In this document: in pieces, positions 1 to 11,505 of the stretch
How positions within the stretch are numbered: the stretch's first letter is position 1
How the letters are laid out: each line of letters starts with the position of its first letter
Source: Chamaea fasciata
Taxonomy: Eukaryota; Chordata; Aves; Passeriformes; Sylviidae
Reading direction: 5' to 3'
Assembly (NCBI GenBank): GCA_029207755.1
Contig: JARCOQ010000003.1
Coordinates: 92,830,646 to 92,894,645, forward strand
Length of the DNA stretch: 64,000 bases
Made by a program: the position numbers and the translations under genes
Notes under the pieces: generated by a model
Database searches by the model: none
What the model was told of the DNA's origin: nothing
What the model saw: only the letters and a program-made list of their open reading frames with translations

Positions 1-609
1 TAAGATAGTCTTCATTTGCTAAACTGACTTTCTTTATCAAAAGACAATAGCAAAAAAGGCAGAGATAAAGAAAATTAAGGTAGAAAAAGAATGTGGGTAA
101 ATATATTTGTAACATTATGCAAGCAATTTTTATACTATAGATTATGTCCAAGATCTTGCCAAAGACAGTGAAGACAGAAATATAGTATAAGTAGTGTACC
201 TTTGCTTTCATTCAGAATGCTTGATGCTAAAGATCAAACAACTGAGATGGCTTAGTGAAATGAGATTGAAAAGACAGGTTTGTTGCCAGGTTTCCCCACG
301 AAGACACTTCTAATACTTCATAAAAGAGGAATAGATGAAAAACCTCAGCTGTTCAGTATTTTATTGAAAGTGCATTCTGGGGAAATCATTTTAACATATT
401 ACTTTAGGTGCATTGATTTTGGTTCCCTCATTCTCTCATTTATGATACTTTTTCTTCACTTAGCCCTATTTTATTTGATGAGTTTTTAAATTATTCTTAT
501 TGACATTAATTCAGTCTTTTCCTTTGACTCTTATAATTTTTTTTTTTCAAAATGCAAAACTAAGTTTCTGTTACTGTGGGTTTTGTAAATTTCATATGTA
601 ACATACCTA
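1..609. other. Unique AT-rich DNA, no gene seen
   Basis: I see no repeat family, splice-bounded frame or RNA gene here. The one open frame (280-489) is short, hydrophobic and of the kind expected by chance from T-rich DNA. Confidence 0.6.
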
Positions 610-1380
610 TGTGAAAAGGATAGTCACCTCTTTTGACCAGCTGGTTGTATGCATCGTGTTTGATGCATCTCAGGACAGAGTTTACCCTCTTGGCTGCCAG
701 GGCACGCTACTGGTTCATACTGTTCCTGATGTTATCCAGCATCCCCAGATTCCTTTCTGTAGGGCTGGTCTCCAGCCAGTCCTCTCCCTGTGTATACTTG
801 TGCCTGCATAATTACAACCCAGGTCCAGGGTCGAGCATTTGGACTTGTTAAATTTCATCCCATTTATCATAGCCCAAAACCCCAGTCTATCTAGACCTCT
901 TAGCAAGGCATCATATCCCTTCAGAGAGTCAACAATGCTCCCAGTTTGGTATCATCAGCAGATTTACTAACAGTGCATTCAACTACTGCATCTAGATCAT
1001 TGATAAATATATTAAACAGAATTGGTCACAGAGCAGATCCCTGAGGAACATCACTGGTGACTAGTCAAAAGTCAGATGTAACTCCATTCTCTATAACACT
1101 TTGAGCTCTGCCATTTGGCCAGTTCCTCACCCACTACACTATGTACCTGCTCATTTCATGGTTGGTCAACTTGTCCTGAAGGATATAGTAAGGAACAATA
1201 TCTAAACCTTACTAAAATTCAGAAAAATTATATCCACTTCCTTCACTTTACCACTAGGCAGATAACCTTATTGTAGGACAGCAAATTACTTATACAGGAT
1301 TTTCCCTTAGTGAGCACATGTTGACTGTGCCTGATGTTTGCATTGTTCTTTAAATGCCTTTCAATAGCAGTTCTCAAAGC
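610..1380 (-). mobile_element. CR1 LINE fragment, reverse-transcriptase region, antisense
   Basis: Read on the minus strand this matches the central CR1 ORF2. From about 1380 down it gives, in broken frames, the segment before the polymerase core, the stretch equivalent to SGVPQGS (about 1035-1060), the FINDLD-like stretch (about 990-1015), the catalytic segment seen as SADDTKLG (about 935-965), and an MKFNKSKC-type stretch (about 835-860). The YADD/FADD-type box therefore keeps its two Asp codons, but stops and indels elsewhere close the frame. CR1 is the main non-LTR retrotransposon of birds and is normally 5'-truncated; this piece lacks both the 3' tail and most of ORF2, so it is a dead internal fragment. 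High divergence from the CR1 pattern I remember suggests an old insertion. Edges are accurate to about 20 bases. Confidence 0.88.
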
Positions 1381-3350
1381 CAAGTCAAATTACAAGAAAA
1401 ATTTGGTGGAAGGAAAAATGCAGCTAGAAAAACATTTGAATGTAAATGGGTAGCACTTGAAAAAGAAAGACAATTACAGGATTCAGGAGTACAGTTCATC
1501 TAAACATTCATTTAGGTTCATTGTGAGATAAATGCAGCAACTAAAAGTTCAAATCAAATGGTCTAAAGGGAAATAACTATCAGTCATTTTTTGTAAACAA
1601 AAAATGTTGACAATCATAAGAATCCCATTACCTCTTTAAATACAATAGGTATAAAATATTTTACTCCTGGTAGTAGTAAATGTTATAGTAGTAGCATGTT
1701 AGTAGTAGTAGCATGTTATTTCTATCCTTTTCCATGCCCTCTTAAAACAGGAAAAAACATAGAAAAAACAGTGCATGCACTGTGATGATGTCAGAGCTAT
1801 GGAAAAATCTCAGATGTGATGGAGGTGAAATCTTAGCCTGCTTAGAACAACACTAGAAATATTTTTTGTCATTTTTACTCATTTTAAATGGTAACATAAT
1901 TGCATGTCTTCCTTTCTCAAGTTACAGATCTGAGATTCTACCCACCCAGAGTCCCACAGCATGACACACATTAGGTGGGTGTTTTGCACTTCTCCATCGT
2001 GTAGTCTAATGCAAGAATTTCTCATTAGTGTATGATCAGAGGTATAAGGCAATACCCTGATTTTGCACAAAAAAACCCCCAAAAAATCCTCCCACAAGTT
2101 GAAAATCATTCACTAAGTCAGTGAAAAAGATAAAAAGATTCACTAATGATTTTTAAATTAGTTGTCTCAAAAAAAATAATCATAAAATCCCTAAGAAAAC
2201 TCTGGCCCACTGGTGCTAGCAGAAGGCAGAAAACTCTGACAGCACTCAGAAAAGGTAAAGAAGGATGACTAGGTAGAAGCTGACTTATTTGACTTAAGTC
2301 CTGAGGGAAACACAGGAAAATTCTTAGAGGATTAGATTATTTAAAAAATTGAAAGATGGGTGCAATTTGAATGGTATTTTTTATGGTTCTTGTAAAACAC
2401 AACTGATTGTAATATATAAGAAGGTTAAAAATTTGTAACTGAAAAGATACAATACACTAAAACTTTTGAAGTACACTCAGTATTATATCTACATTTTATT
2501 CTGATTAAGAATTAATGTAAATATTAATTAATAATATTTTCAAAGAGTTTGAAAATCTGTTAGTGGACAGTTCACATAATACCCTACCAGTACATAAGGC
2601 CTTACTAATACTGATATTGTACCTGATAATGTTCAGTGGTTGTGTCAATTATCTAGACATCAGAGCACTATCGGATGATGTTTTCAGACAAAGTAAATTT
2701 TATTGGAAAGCTAAATATTAGCAAAGGACAGTCAAAAGACATCCTGCATCAGAAAGATCAGAAAAACTTTCTGACTGCCCAGTGGCTCAAAAATGCACCA
2801 TGGGGATACAATTAACCTTTCAAATTCTCAGTGAATTAGCACATTTTAAATATAGAAAGAAGTTGACAGAATTAAACAGAATTCATATGCTTTACACAGA
2901 CATCATTCCCAAACTCTTATGTATAGAAGAAAATGTCTTTGAAAATATAGCAAAATTAAAATTATATTTCCAAGGAAAAGTGAGTGATGATCCATGGCAA
3001 AACATTAGCAGTGATCACATAGTTTAAGTAACCTTTGTAATTAAAAGTCATCTAGCACAGTCACTGGATCAGGGAAACAGATATATAGCAAGTAAGACTA
3101 TTGAGGTGATTTCCTCTTCACAAGTTGTAATGAAACTGATCCTGGAACAGACATGCAAAACCAGTGCCTGAATTTCTGGCCTTCATTTATTATAGCTGAA
3201 ATATCAGACAATGTTTAGAAAACACTGAAGCCACAGCACTACTGTAATACTATAAGGTATGAGAAAAAGCCTCTCCTAAGTATACTGATGATGCTTATAA
3301 TATGTTTATACATATCCACATAAATACTGCAAGTTTTCATGTTGCCTTGT
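1381..3350. other. Unique AT-rich DNA, no gene seen
   Basis: No repeat family recognised apart from the TAG tract listed separately. A frame at about 2704-3027 is open for roughly 108 codons after a stop, is Lys/Leu/Ile-rich, has no good ATG start and no splice signals that persuade me; I treat it as chance. Confidence 0.55.
1670..1718. repeat. Imperfect (TAG)n microsatellite
   Basis: Three blocks of TAG units are separated by the spacer ATGTTA, so the tract is itself a degenerate higher-order repeat of about 19-22 bases (TAGTAG plus a spacer). Slippage of a short trinucleotide tract explains it. Confidence 0.75.
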
Positions 3351-3660
3351 TGCATGACTGCTGATCCTAGTGGGCTGCCATTGATGCCCAGAGAGGCTGA
3401 TCTGGAAGAGACTAGATAGAGTTAAAGGAATAAAGAAGCTATTTATTAAAAGACCTTAAAAGGATACACCTTGGGTAGTACAAGAACCAGGGTGGAGCTC
3501 TGCCCAAGATGGACCCAAAATAGATGCAAGATGGCTGCTGCATGAGTTATTTTCCAAGAGAAAGGAGTGTTGCAGACAGTCACAGGCAATCCAATATTAG
3601 CATCCTTACCACATGATGTTACACATGAGGAGACAACAGTCCAGCTGGAAGGCATTAGAG
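3351..3660 (-). mobile_element. LTR-like fragment, antisense, avian ERV type
   Basis: The block is richer in G and C than its flanks. It begins with a TG dinucleotide followed by ACTGCTGATCC and contains GGAATAAAGAAGCTATTTATT-like sequence near 3427-3447, then repeated CAAGATGG-type motifs at about 3506-3535. I remember this arrangement from antisense solo LTRs in songbirds, where the T-rich part near the start is the polyadenylation region on the other strand. The right edge is unclear and I find no target-site duplication, so the copy may be truncated. Family name not assigned; identification is partly from memory. Confidence 0.5.
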
Positions 3661-4695
3661 CACATGCAAAAGTAGAGTCAAGTCACAATATCACTTCAAA
3701 CTAATTGTATCTAAATTACTAAATATCATGTTAACAAAATTGGATATATATGAAGTAAAAAAGAAAGGATGAAGTATTACCATATTATCAGGGATAAAAC
3801 TGCAATGTATAGCACTATTTTGAATGATAAAACACAAAATTACCATTTGACACTTTATAATTTATTTGGTAATGCTGAGCAACAGAAAAAATATTCAGAT
3901 AATGGATTAACTAAAAGATAGCATCTTCTACCTAGTATGCTATCGGATTATTTATAAATGAATAAAATAAATCTTATTCTTGAAGTCGTATCTATTGATA
4001 ACATAAAAATGTCTTATTGCATGCTTTTGGAAATAATGATGTTGTGGCAACTTAAAAAAGAAAATATTTGTCCATGTTAATTACAGTTAAAAGACATTCA
4101 TAACATAAAGCCATAGGAGAACAGGGGTCAGCCATTCTGCAACATCAGATAGAGTCTTTCAAGTAACCTCTGCTACGTTGATATATTTGTCCTTTACATG
4201 AGATCAAACAGCCTCATACTTTTAAACTATTGTCTTTATCCCAGAATTTTAGGTGAGCAAGGGCTCTCTCTTTGAAATGCCAGCTGCCTCAGTATGAAAA
4301 TGAGTCTATGGCCTAGAGAATTAAGAGTTTAAAATGATGAGGCTAAGGTGCTTTCCTATAGTGCTGCATTCAGGTGCTCAGCTCTACCAGGTAGGCAAAA
4401 TGTTTTGTCATATTCTGTACACGCTGAGCAGACACAAAGGAAACAACTCAAAGAATGGTGCTACATAAAGTCCTTTAAGCCTTTTCTCAGAAAGCAGTTC
4501 CCACTTCTTCAGTGTTGGCTGTCACATACCAGCTGGAAAACAAAGTGTCTGGTTTGTCAGAGTGGGGAATATGGAACTTCTTTTTCTTTACTAACCTGAG
4601 TACTCATATAATAAGAAGTCTGTGGAACAATAGTGTGTCAGTAGTTAAAAGTTTAGCCACAGTACTTGAGCAGACTCAGAATATATATTCCTGAG
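3661..4695. other. Unique AT-rich DNA, no gene seen
   Basis: No transposable element recognised. Two overlapping short frames (4348-4599 and 4512-4694) are in different phases, share no domain I know and have no supporting signals. Confidence 0.6.
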
Positions 4696-4697
4696 TG

Positions 4698-4779
<82 letters not shown>

Positions 4780-4780
4780 T
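4696..4780. repeat. (TA)n microsatellite, interrupted by GTA and ending in (CA)n
   Basis: About 70 bases of alternating T and A, broken at three places by TATGTATA-type units, end in ACACACACA. The tract is self-complementary and could extrude as a cruciform. The GT/CA interruptions probably limit further slippage. Confidence 0.95.
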
Positions 4781-6848
4781 TAGCTGAGAATGGAAGCTGC
4801 ATTTGTTATGGAATACAGACATCATTAAAATTCATACTTTAAAAGTATTCATTCAGACCAGGTCAGAAACTCAACCTTTATCACTAGGAATATTTCAGGT
4901 ATACAGAGAGTGCTTCTATCAATCTAAGCAGCTGAAAGAGCTAAGGGAAGAGTGTAATAATAAGGCCAAGAGTATAACAGACCATCCCACAATGCTTTTA
5001 TCCCAGGGTAGGTTCTTTAGCCTGTTGGAGACGTGCTGAACTACAACCGGGCTCAAAGCACATCATGAGCAGAAAACATGTAGCCCATGAAATGTGATAC
5101 CTGTTCCTAGTCCCACTGTCTCTTATGTCATAATATGCCATAATATAGTACCATCAAGATCTTCCTAACCATTAACAAACATGTCTTGCCTCACAAAGGA
5201 AAAAGCTATTTGCATGCTACAAGAAACAAAAATCTCACTAACCATTAGTTTTCTTGCCCAAATATGAGCTAGTCCTCTCACTCAAGACATAATTGCTTGA
5301 GTTGCAGGAGCAATCTGATTGTGAAGTACACACTGTTTACAGAAGGTAGAACAAATGAAGAGTGAAGATTAATAATGAATGAATGAAGATGAATAATAAG
5401 AAGGAAAAAGAGAAAAAGGAAAACAAAAAGAGAGAATTAAAATACCATGGTTTTCCCAACAATAAGGTAATTCCAATTTGTCGTTCAGAATTTGATGGTG
5501 ATATAAGGTGCCAACTCAGACATTACTGTTCTGGAGTGGAAGGAATTAACACAGAGCTGATGGACACACTCTTCAGGCTGGATGGAAGCACAGAGCAAAC
5601 AAAAGGCAAATTAACTGTACTTTCTATTAAATCTCATAGAGGACAGGAGTAAACATCATTTTTATCATCATGTGTATTGAGAAAAAGGAATACAAATTTA
5701 CAGTGAGATGAACGTAGTTCCAGTAATTATACCCTCTTATTTTCTGGAGATTTTTTTTTCCCAAAGTGTCCTGTAGGAAGAATTTCTGGTTTAAATACTG
5801 AATTCTACAATGGAAATAAAGTGTTTTAAGATCGTGTCTGTTGTACTGATTTCCATTACAATTTGTAGTACAATTTAGGCTGTATCTTATTTAAAGGAGT
5901 TAATATAGTTTAACAGGTTCATAGTTCTGACAGAATTAAAAATTAAAAATATATTGAAAATGACTTTTGCAAATCATTTACACTTTTTTGAGGACTCCTT
6001 ATCTGCATTTTGACTGTTATGTAATCTATGCCTCTTGGCATGGAAATTGAAAGACTTTTTCATTTTTGGATAAAGCATTTTCCATGCAAAAAATAATTGG
6101 TTGATTTATAAAGGGACAGGGGAAGAGAAAGATACTGCAGGTTAAATAATTTGAAAAACAAGCTAAATTAATAAATCAAAAGAAAAAAATGCTTACAAAT
6201 TTCAAAGAAAGAAAAAAATCAAAGGCAATGTAATTTCCCTAATTTCCCAGCAAATCATTGTTTCACATATAAAATAACATTTGCAAAGAACTGCTGACTT
6301 GATGATAGTCACAGTGGATTAAAATCTGTAGTTTATGCAGTACAGGACATACTGGATTTCATAAGTATCTCTCTCTAACCAAAAATCTGTGTGTAGAAAG
6401 ATAGATTGTAAACTGAACATATTAATACTTCCAGACAGAACAATAGACATGTGGCCATGGTTATTGTATCAGACAATGCCAGATCACCTTTATTATTTAC
6501 TTTGTGAAATGGGATTTTAAGAAAATCCCTTTTTCAAACATTGTAATGTGGAAATGTGTGCTGTAAAATGCAAGTCCAAAAGTTTCAAAGACCGTGAATA
6601 TGCGCATGAACAAATCTAGGGGTGTTGGAGAGGAAAATTTTTCAAATTTACAATTTGTCAAATTTAGACTACATAAAACTGCAAGTCTTGTGCTTTTACA
6701 GTTGAAATACTGAATTAGGTCTTTGTATTAAAAATGATCAAATAACAACAGCATTTTTATTAAGGAAGTGCTAATTTATCACGCAAGGCTAAAAAAGCTC
6801 TCTAGAGACAGCAGTTAGAGACAGATAATCCAATATGGCAAAGGAAGA
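4781..6848. other. Unique DNA with a purine-rich patch at 5341-5440
   Basis: No gene or mobile element recognised. From about 5341 to 5440 the plus strand is almost all A and G, with short GAATGAAT and GGAAAAAGAGAAAA runs. A frame at 5383-5652 begins inside this patch, giving a Lys/Glu-rich start with no domain I recognise; the composition explains the openness. Confidence 0.55.
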
Positions 6849-6900
6849 ATTTCTGTAATTTCTGTAATTTATTTCTGTAATTTCTGTAATTTCTGTAATA
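6849..6900. repeat. 9-bp tandem repeat, unit ATTTCTGTA
   Basis: Five copies of the unit lie in tandem, with one insertion of ATTT between the second and third. On the minus strand the period, a multiple of three, gives a repeating Ile-Thr-Glu frame, which is a by-product of the repeat. Confidence 0.92.
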
Positions 6901-7189
6901 GGATATTTCCTAGTTTCCTTGTTGCAAGTTTTGAGATTCTGTACCAGTAGAGAAGACAGAGGGAAAGACTTCCACAAGTTTAAAATAAACATAACAGCTT
7001 CTTTTCTGTTTGGAGAGGGATTTACAATCTGTATAAAACCAGCTAACATGACCCTGATTCAGAAAAGTATTCTCAATACTTTTCTTTATAATCTCAAGCT
7101 TTGTGGTACCCAAGGCAGGAATACATCACAGCTATGTGACAACTAAATGAACCACATATTTTTGGACTACTGAAAGTTTTGTTTCTATG

Positions 7190-7256
7190 GGTTTTGGGGG
7201 GTTTTTTTGTGTTTTTTTTTTTTTTTTTTGTTTGTTTGTTTGTTTTTTGAGGGGGT
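7190..7256. repeat. G/T low-complexity tract with T18 and (TTTG)n
   Basis: A GGGTTTTGGGGGG stretch is followed by an 18-base T run, four TTTG units and a GAGGGGG end. This type of tract recurs at 43.8 and 55.7 kb in the same strand sense. It could be the relic of an antisense A-rich tail, but no element body is recognised beside it. Confidence 0.85.
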
Positions 7257-7260
7257 AGTT

Positions 7261-9608
7261 ATTTGTAAAAGCACATAATTTATTTCTTAAATGGTATTTC
7301 TAGGAAGTACTAAATTCACATGAAGAAAATGGGGGGAAAGTGAGCAAAAATTGAATAAGGGGGGGGGGAATAAAGCAAATAGTAGAAAATATTGTTTATA
7401 AGAACTAACATTTTGGAAGGGAGGCAAGAACCAAAATATATCGTTCATGATCAAAATACATAAAACACCCTGCATGTGGTGAAAACAGAGAGGATAACAA
7501 GAAAACATAAAGATGTCTAAAGATCCTACTTGAATGGGATTAGGAAAAATCCCATTCCATATTGCTTCTCTTGGTTAAGGATGTTGGGCTGATAAAAGTT
7601 CTTACTTAAAAGCTAGCAGTTGCATCATGACCTTTGCAGTGTTCCCTATCACCTTTCCTAGAGAAGAGAAAGCACCTTTCATGCTTTTTTGTTTGCCATT
7701 CACTGTATTTTGCTTCTATAATTTAGCCATTACATGTAAAGTATTGTCTTTTACTCTGCTATTGAGCTGAAGGAATTACAGTTTTAAAGAGCTATATTTG
7801 AGATTGGCAAGTAAGTGGTAGGTATGTGTATTTTTTTGTGTTCTTCTACTCTAACCTTCTCAGATGACAGTGATGGATAGCAGGGTGCTGGCACACAATA
7901 AAATTGAATGAAACACTGAAGCCTTGCAATCTCTACAACTAGATTTTATCAGAGTAAAAAAAAAAAATTAGAGCATGATCTACAAATACTGAAAATTGAA
8001 ATATTTTCCATTAGACTTGCAAAGAAATATTTACAAATAAATCTAGAACTATTCTGCTCTCTGTTGCAGAGAGAGTCTCTAGAATGATTGAACCTGCTCA
8101 GGTCAGACTCCCTGAAGCCTGCTGTTACCTTTCTGCTCCCTTTGCTCCATGCCCATGGGACCCTGACTGAATACATAATCTCAGCAAACAACCATGAGCC
8201 TTGCCCCTCTGGCAGAAGACCCCATCTGATTCACAATTCAGCTGCCACAGATATATAAACAAGATAGCCATCTGCTCTGATACCCAACCACATTCTCTTA
8301 AAAAATACATGCAATCCATTGTCTTTTCAATAAGTGTGAACATGTGAATTACACCAATTTTCACAGCAGGCAAAACTGATTCTTCTCTCTGTTGCTTATA
8401 GAACTTGACATATTCCTACTAAACTAGAGAAAACTTGTAGTTGGTGTCCTGTGATTGTCTAGAATGACAATTATATCACAAACTGTAAGGCACCTGATAT
8501 TAGGCTAATCCTTAGAATGCATGGAGTCAGAATTATTGCTAATAGCAAAGAACTGGCTATGTTCATTTATGATGCACTTTCTGCAGTTCTTGAATTCCCA
8601 AGCTGGTTAATTCTGGTTACAGAGCTTATTGCATGGTACTTTTGGTGGCAATAATCAGGCCCTTATAATCAGCAGCTTCAAAATGCATACATTTTCTCAT
8701 TTTTTTTCTTTTTAAGTCTTGTGTATTTCCAAAAGACAAATATATGTTTCATATGTGAGCTGATTTTAAGTTAAATCTATTTTCAACACTTCACAAAGCA
8801 GTTTAAGAAGATGAAAATCTACAGAATTTAACTAAAGGACCATGTTAAACCTGCAGTTAAAACAATAACTTCTATTTCCCAGGGCATTTGCAAGTGTCAC
8901 AGGTATACTAAATTCTGTAATTTGCAGAAGCTAAGGCCACTACTTCCACTTAAAGTAAAAATGACCATAAGCAATATATGAAAAGAGCATCTATAGTACT
9001 ACGAAACTTTTCAGGAGTCTTAAATATAACTATGTATATATGAATATTTTTTTCCAGAACATTATTTTTGATGATCCTGTAGTTATATAGGTGTCGTTTA
9101 TATTTAAAAATAGAGTGTAATACAAAATATGAGGCATTATCTTCTGCTGTATAGTCTCTGGAAGACTATTAGAGTTTAGAAGACTCATGATTTGTGAAAA
9201 AATATTTAGCATTAATAGGACTGAACATGTATACAACTGAGTTGGGAACTGCTATTAAAAAAAACAATCTTTGCAAATGTCCTTAGACCTTAAAACCTTG
9301 ATGGCTTTCCCCCAACAGACTCCATTTGTCATCTAAGTTCTTTTTTCCAGAAAAGGTACATTGGACTAGTGCTTTCAAATTTCAGCATCAATCCAAGTTC
9401 TCCTTTATCTGCCACAGCTGCCACCTTTGCCAGTCCAAAATCTGTTCTAAGATAAAGAAAGCTTGTTTCTTTAATCATAACTACTTTGGAAACTTTAAAA
9501 TTTGGTAAGTGCTACAAATAGTTATACAGACAGACAGACAAACCCCAAGACAGGCAGAAAAATTTGTACTCTTTGCTTTCAGCACTTGTCAGACTATCAA
9601 ATAGCAAA
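7261..9608. other. Unique AT-rich DNA, no gene seen
   Basis: A ten-base G run lies at about 7359-7368 and a short GACA tract at about 9525-9540. A segment at about 8040-8260 is somewhat richer in GC but shows no recognisable element. A possible splice-bounded segment at 9319-9504 is discussed in the findings. Confidence 0.55.
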
Positions 9609-10240
9609 ATCATAGAATTAGAGAATGGTTTGGGTTGAAAGGGTTTCACTAGACCAGGTTGCCTGAAGCCCCATCCAATCTGCTCTTGAACACCTCCAGG
9701 GAAATGATACCCCAGGCAACCTATTCTAGTACTTTACCACCCCCACAGTAGCATCTAATCTACACCTCTTTCCCTTTGAAGCCATTTCCCTTTGTCCTGT
9801 CACTACATAGCCTTGTGAAAAGTTTTTCTCCATCTTTCTCATAGGCTCCCTTCAGTTACTGGAAGGCTGCAATGAGGTCACCCCAAAGCCTTCTCTATTC
9901 CAGGCTGAAAAATCCCAGTTCTTCCAGCCTTTCCTCATATGAGAAGTACTTCACCCCTCTGATCAACTCGGTGGCCTCCTCTAGACTCACTCCAACAGGT
10001 CCATGTCCTTCCTATTCTGGGGACCCCAGAGCCAGATGTCGTGTGCAAGGTGGGATCTCACCAGAAGGGAGTAGAGAGGCAGAATCACTTCCCTTGCACT
10101 TCTGGCTATGCCTCTTTGGATGCAGCCCAGGATACCATTGGTTTTCTGGGCCATGAGAACACATTCCTGAGGCATGTTCAGCATCTCATCCACAAGCACA
10201 CCCAGGTCCTTCTTGTCAGGGCTTGGCAGAGACTGGATTG
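9609..10240 (-). mobile_element. CR1 LINE 3' end, antisense, 5'-truncated
   Basis: The copy starts with the reverse complement of the CR1 terminus (TCATAGAATTAGAGAATGG), followed by the reverse complement of the 3' untranslated part and the end of ORF2. Typical CR1 landmarks in order are the GGTTGAAAGGG stretch, the CCATCCAATCTGCTCTTGAA stretch, the TTCCCTTTGTCCTGTCACTA stretch near 9787-9806, and the CCAGGTCCTTCTTGTCAGGGC stretch near 10202-10222. It breaks off at about 10240 in the ORF2 thumb region. Frames are closed. Fairly well matched to the CR1 pattern, so of middle age. It opens the 9.6-13.2 kb repeat cluster. Confidence 0.92.
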
Positions 10241-11390
10241 ATATAATTCATGGCTTAAACACCTTCATGAAGGACTTTTGCCTATTATAGCGGAACTGTA
10301 TAACAAAAGGTGCATGGAATACCACCATGCACTGACTGAGGCCCTGCACTGCACGTTGGAAATAAAATAAAGTGACTCAGGTCTGGGCTGGAGAAAAAGA
10401 ATACTATCACAGGATTAAGCCCAAGCCTTCAGGGTGGAGACCACAGTCCCAGGGCTATTGGCTGTCAGGCTGCCACAGACCCTCCCACCAAAGGGTGGGG
10501 GTAGGAGGGGTGTTGGGTGCTGGTGACAAAGCCTCTGCTCCGAGGCAGCTAATGCCAACCCTCCACTGTGCAGACCAGCTCAGCTGGGGGGCCCTCCATC
10601 CCAGGAAAAGCTGCATCTACATGAAGAATAGCAGAGGGGGTGTCATGGCCCATGAAAAGTACCCCAGAAGGGTCCCCAGACCCAGCACCAGAGCACTGCA
10701 GCATGACACAACAGATCCAGAGTCTCGCAAGGAACAGTGTAACACTTGCCCATCCCAAGGAAGGCACCTGGGCATTCCCACTTTGCCCAAACATATATTA
10801 ATCCATTGGATTCTATAATTTTTGGTGGCTCAGGGCTATGGGGAGCCCTCCTCACCAAGAAGACCAGATGAATCGGAGCACCGAGATGTCATTGGTACCC
10901 TCAGAAAGGTGATATGCTTCTACTTAACCCTGGTCACACTCCCTGTCCCATCCTCCTCACCTCTTTTTCTATTTCTTCCTTCCTTTCTTCTTTCCTCTTA
11001 GCCTTTCTTACTATTAAATAAAATATTTTTTTTTTTTGGCACCAACATCTAACCTCGTTTTGTTTTAATTAAGTTTTAGGGTATATTTTAAACTTTTCTG
11101 GGTTTGATCCATTTTGTTCAGAGAGACTTTGTTTTCTTTGCTCTTAAGAATGGATCATAACAGGGCTGCTCTTGATCTGTTCATTCCCCTATCCTTGACT
11201 GATACTGGGAGTACCCCAACCCATGGTGATGACCATGGTAAAGCAGCTATCCCCCTGAAGCTCATGCAGGTCCACAGTGAAGCAGAGATCCACCTGCAAC
11301 CCATTGCAACCACACTGGAGCAGGCGGAAGCTTGAAAGAAGGCATGACCTGTGGGAAGCTGGCACTGGAGCAGACTCATGGCAAGACCTG
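10241..11390 (+). mobile_element. GC-rich ERV-like block, family unassigned
   Basis: This is by far the most GC-rich part of the first half of the window and ends in LTR-like features: a long C/T tract (about 10920-11010), then ATTAAATAAAATATT (a polyadenylation-type AATAAA, about 11012-11026), a T run, and a TAACCTCG-containing stretch. Downstream, at about 11265-11390, the short motif CACTGGAGCAG occurs twice in a Met/Pro-poor GC-rich stretch. I remember both halves as dispersed sequence in bird genomes, probably retroviral LTR and leader, but cannot name the family. An open frame of 148 codons (10372-10818) lacks any retroviral domain and is likely a composition effect. No target-site duplication found. 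Confidence 0.5.
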
Positions 11391-11505
11391 TGGACATGCC
11401 TTAGGATGTGGACATGGTTTGGTGATAGACTTTGCAGTTCTGCATTAACAGTTGGACTCAATGATCTTAAAGGTGTTTTCCAATCTAAATGATTCTATGA
11501 TTCTC
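11391..11505 (+). mobile_element. CR1 LINE 3' tail, sense
   Basis: The stretch GTTGGACTCAATGATCTTAA followed by AAGGTGTTTTCCAATCTAAA and ending in GATTCTATGATTCT is the canonical CR1 3' end. Only about 115 bases remain, so this is a very short 5'-truncated insertion or the tail of a larger composite with the preceding GC-rich block. Confidence 0.9.

Noticed and set aside
2704..3027. About 108-codon open frame on the plus strand
   Set aside because: No usable ATG near its start, no splice signals that convince and no recognised domain; AT-rich chance frame.
6789..7049. Frame with repeated Ile-Thr-Glu
   Set aside because: Made by the 9-bp tandem repeat, with unrelated sequence on both sides.
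10372..10818. 148-codon plus-strand frame as a possible viral protein
   Set aside because: No gag, protease, polymerase or envelope motif; GC-rich, stop-poor repeat DNA explains its length, and an overlapping minus frame is also open.
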